Shown here in pieces: positions 5,794-6,299 of a DNA stretch of 6,299 nt. The stretch spans positions 1-6,299 of the forward strand of contig JAMOPE010000421.1 of NCBI GenBank assembly GCA_027064785.1. The letters run 5' to 3'. A program made the position numbers and the translations under genes. How positions within the stretch are numbered: position 1 is the stretch's first letter; each line of letters opens with the position of its first letter. The stretch comes from Geobacteraceae bacterium (GTDB taxonomy: Bacteria > Desulfobacterota > Desulfuromonadia > Desulfuromonadales > Geopsychrobacteraceae). The notes beneath the pieces are model-generated. The model saw only the letters and a list, made by a program, of their open reading frames with translations. It was not told the origin of the DNA and made no database searches.

Positions 5794-6299
5794 ATTCATG
5801 GAGGAAAAATCATGGCATTAACAATTAACACAAACGTAGCTTCTCTTAACGCCCAACGTAACTTGGGTAAATCTCAAGGTTCATTGAACAAGTCGATGCA
5901 GCGCCTCTCTTCTGGTCTGCGTATCAACAGTGCAAAAGATGATGCCGCAGGTCTGGCTATCTCTGACCGGATGACCTCGCAGATCCGTGGTCTCAATCAG
6001 GCTGCCCGAAATGCCAACGATGGTATCTCTTTGGCACAGACCGCTGAAGGTGCCTTGCAGGAGACCACCAATATTCTGCAGCGGATGCGTGAGCTGGCAG
6101 TTCAGTCGGCAAACGATACCAATACTGCTGATGACCGTACATCTCTTAACGCTGAGTATTCTCAATTGATCAGTGAGATTGACCGTATTGCAGATACCAC
6201 ATCCTTTAACGGTAAGGTCTTGCTTTCCGGCGGTTTCGCTACTGGTACTGGTTCAGCTGTCTTTCAGGTTGGCGCGAACGCTGGACAAACAATTACGGT
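5794..6299 (+). repeat. Tandem gene duplication, right copy
   Basis: This is the right-hand partner of the 4568-5073 repeat and probably continues past the window edge. Such direct repeats can recombine to delete or convert one flagellin copy. Confidence 0.85.
5812..6299 (+). CDS. Flagellin (filament subunit), copy 2, N-terminal part (cut by window end)
   Basis: The open frame begins at ATG 5812, with GGAGG (5800-5804) 7 nt upstream, and runs to the window end, giving 162 complete codons of a second flagellin. It aligns without gaps to copy 1. By my reading there are 18 differences in 162 residues: three near residues 24-31, seven in [19 protein letters not shown] and just after (105-128), and eight in the start of the variable middle ([12 protein letters not shown] and onward). 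The D0/D1 motifs, including RELAVQSAN, are unchanged. It is a tandem paralogue with its own promoter and leader, separated from copy 1 by a terminator, so the two may be expressed at different levels or used in different parts of the filament. The C-terminal half is not visible. Confidence 0.93.
   Translation, partial: MALTINTNVASLNAQRNLGKSQGSLNKSMQRLSSGLRINSAKDDAAGLAISDRMTSQIRGLNQAARNANDGISLAQTAEGALQETTNILQRMRELAVQSANDTNTADDRTSLNAEYSQLISEIDRIADTTSFNGKVLLSGGFATGTGSAVFQVGANAGQTIT

Larger units (their letters stand above)
5432..5811. other. Intergenic region between the two flagellin genes
   Basis: This 380-nt stretch holds the terminator (5483-5511), an AT-rich part (about 5510-5610), a first copy of AAGGAGGTAT (5608-5617), the sigma-28-like promoter (5644-5671) and the flagellin 2 leader. 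The leader carries a second AAGGAGGTAT (5697-5706), a possible stem of AATCT (5686-5690) with AGATT (5710-5714), and the CsrA-like hairpin. I see no gene in it. Confidence 0.7.

Noticed and set aside
5672..5811. Possible c-di-GMP-I (GEMM) riboswitch, from AAAGGGCAA and GCAAA-like words in the flagellin 2 leader
   Set aside because: The two-helix GEMM core with its GNRA tetraloop and receptor cannot be laid out here. The words belong to a simple 5-bp hairpin.
1..6299. CRISPR array, tRNA, rRNA or insertion sequence
   Set aside because: I saw no regularly spaced repeats, no tRNA-like cloverleaf and no transposase-like protein or terminal inverted repeats.

Overview
The window holds two divergent transcription units. 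On the minus strand, positions 1-4266 carry a nonulosonic (sialic-acid-like) sugar operon of the legionaminic acid type. In transcription order it reads: a LegB-type nucleotide-sugar 4,6-dehydratase, a LegC-type PLP aminotransferase, a NeuD/PglD-type acyltransferase, a LegI/NeuB-type synthase, and the N-terminal 111 residues of an ATP-grasp enzyme cut by the window edge. On the plus strand, positions 4586-6299 carry two tandem flagellin genes, the second cut by the window end. The join of sugar operon and flagellin genes suggests a flagellin glycosylation locus, in which the sugar made by the operon would be attached to the filament protein encoded next to it.

Organism: a flagellated Gram-negative bacterium is likely. 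The short, cysteine-free flagellin (281 aa) keeps the D0/D1 motifs, including RELAVQSAN. Its C-terminal end resembles flagellins of the Desulfuromonas/Geobacter/Pelobacter group, so a deltaproteobacterium is my best guess, at low confidence. No rRNA or tRNA is present to test it.

Layout: 1-334, partial ATP-grasp gene; 335-460, gap with a perfect 8-bp inverted repeat; 461-1468, synthase gene with a TTG start; 1469-2107, acyltransferase gene; 2109-3248, aminotransferase gene; 3241-4266, dehydratase gene. The four sugar genes overlap or lie at most 1 nt apart, so they are probably one polycistronic message started from a sigma-70-like promoter at 4294-4322. The divergent intergenic region 4267-4585 also carries a sigma-28-like promoter and a leader of about 140 nt for flagellin 1 (4586-5431). 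A strong intrinsic terminator follows at 5483-5511. A second sigma-28-like promoter at 5644-5671 and a second leader of about 135-140 nt precede flagellin 2 (5812 onward).

The most notable unexplained signal is in the flagellin leaders. The second leader has a small hairpin whose loop region matches the CsrA/RsmA binding consensus (CARGGAUG), placed about 20 nt before a second GGA that overlaps the Shine-Dalgarno sequence. This is the arrangement known from CsrA-repressed flagellin mRNAs. I found no strong evidence of a wholly new system. The ATP-grasp gene inside a nonulosonate operon and the neuD-neuB single-stop junction are the other points worth a second look.
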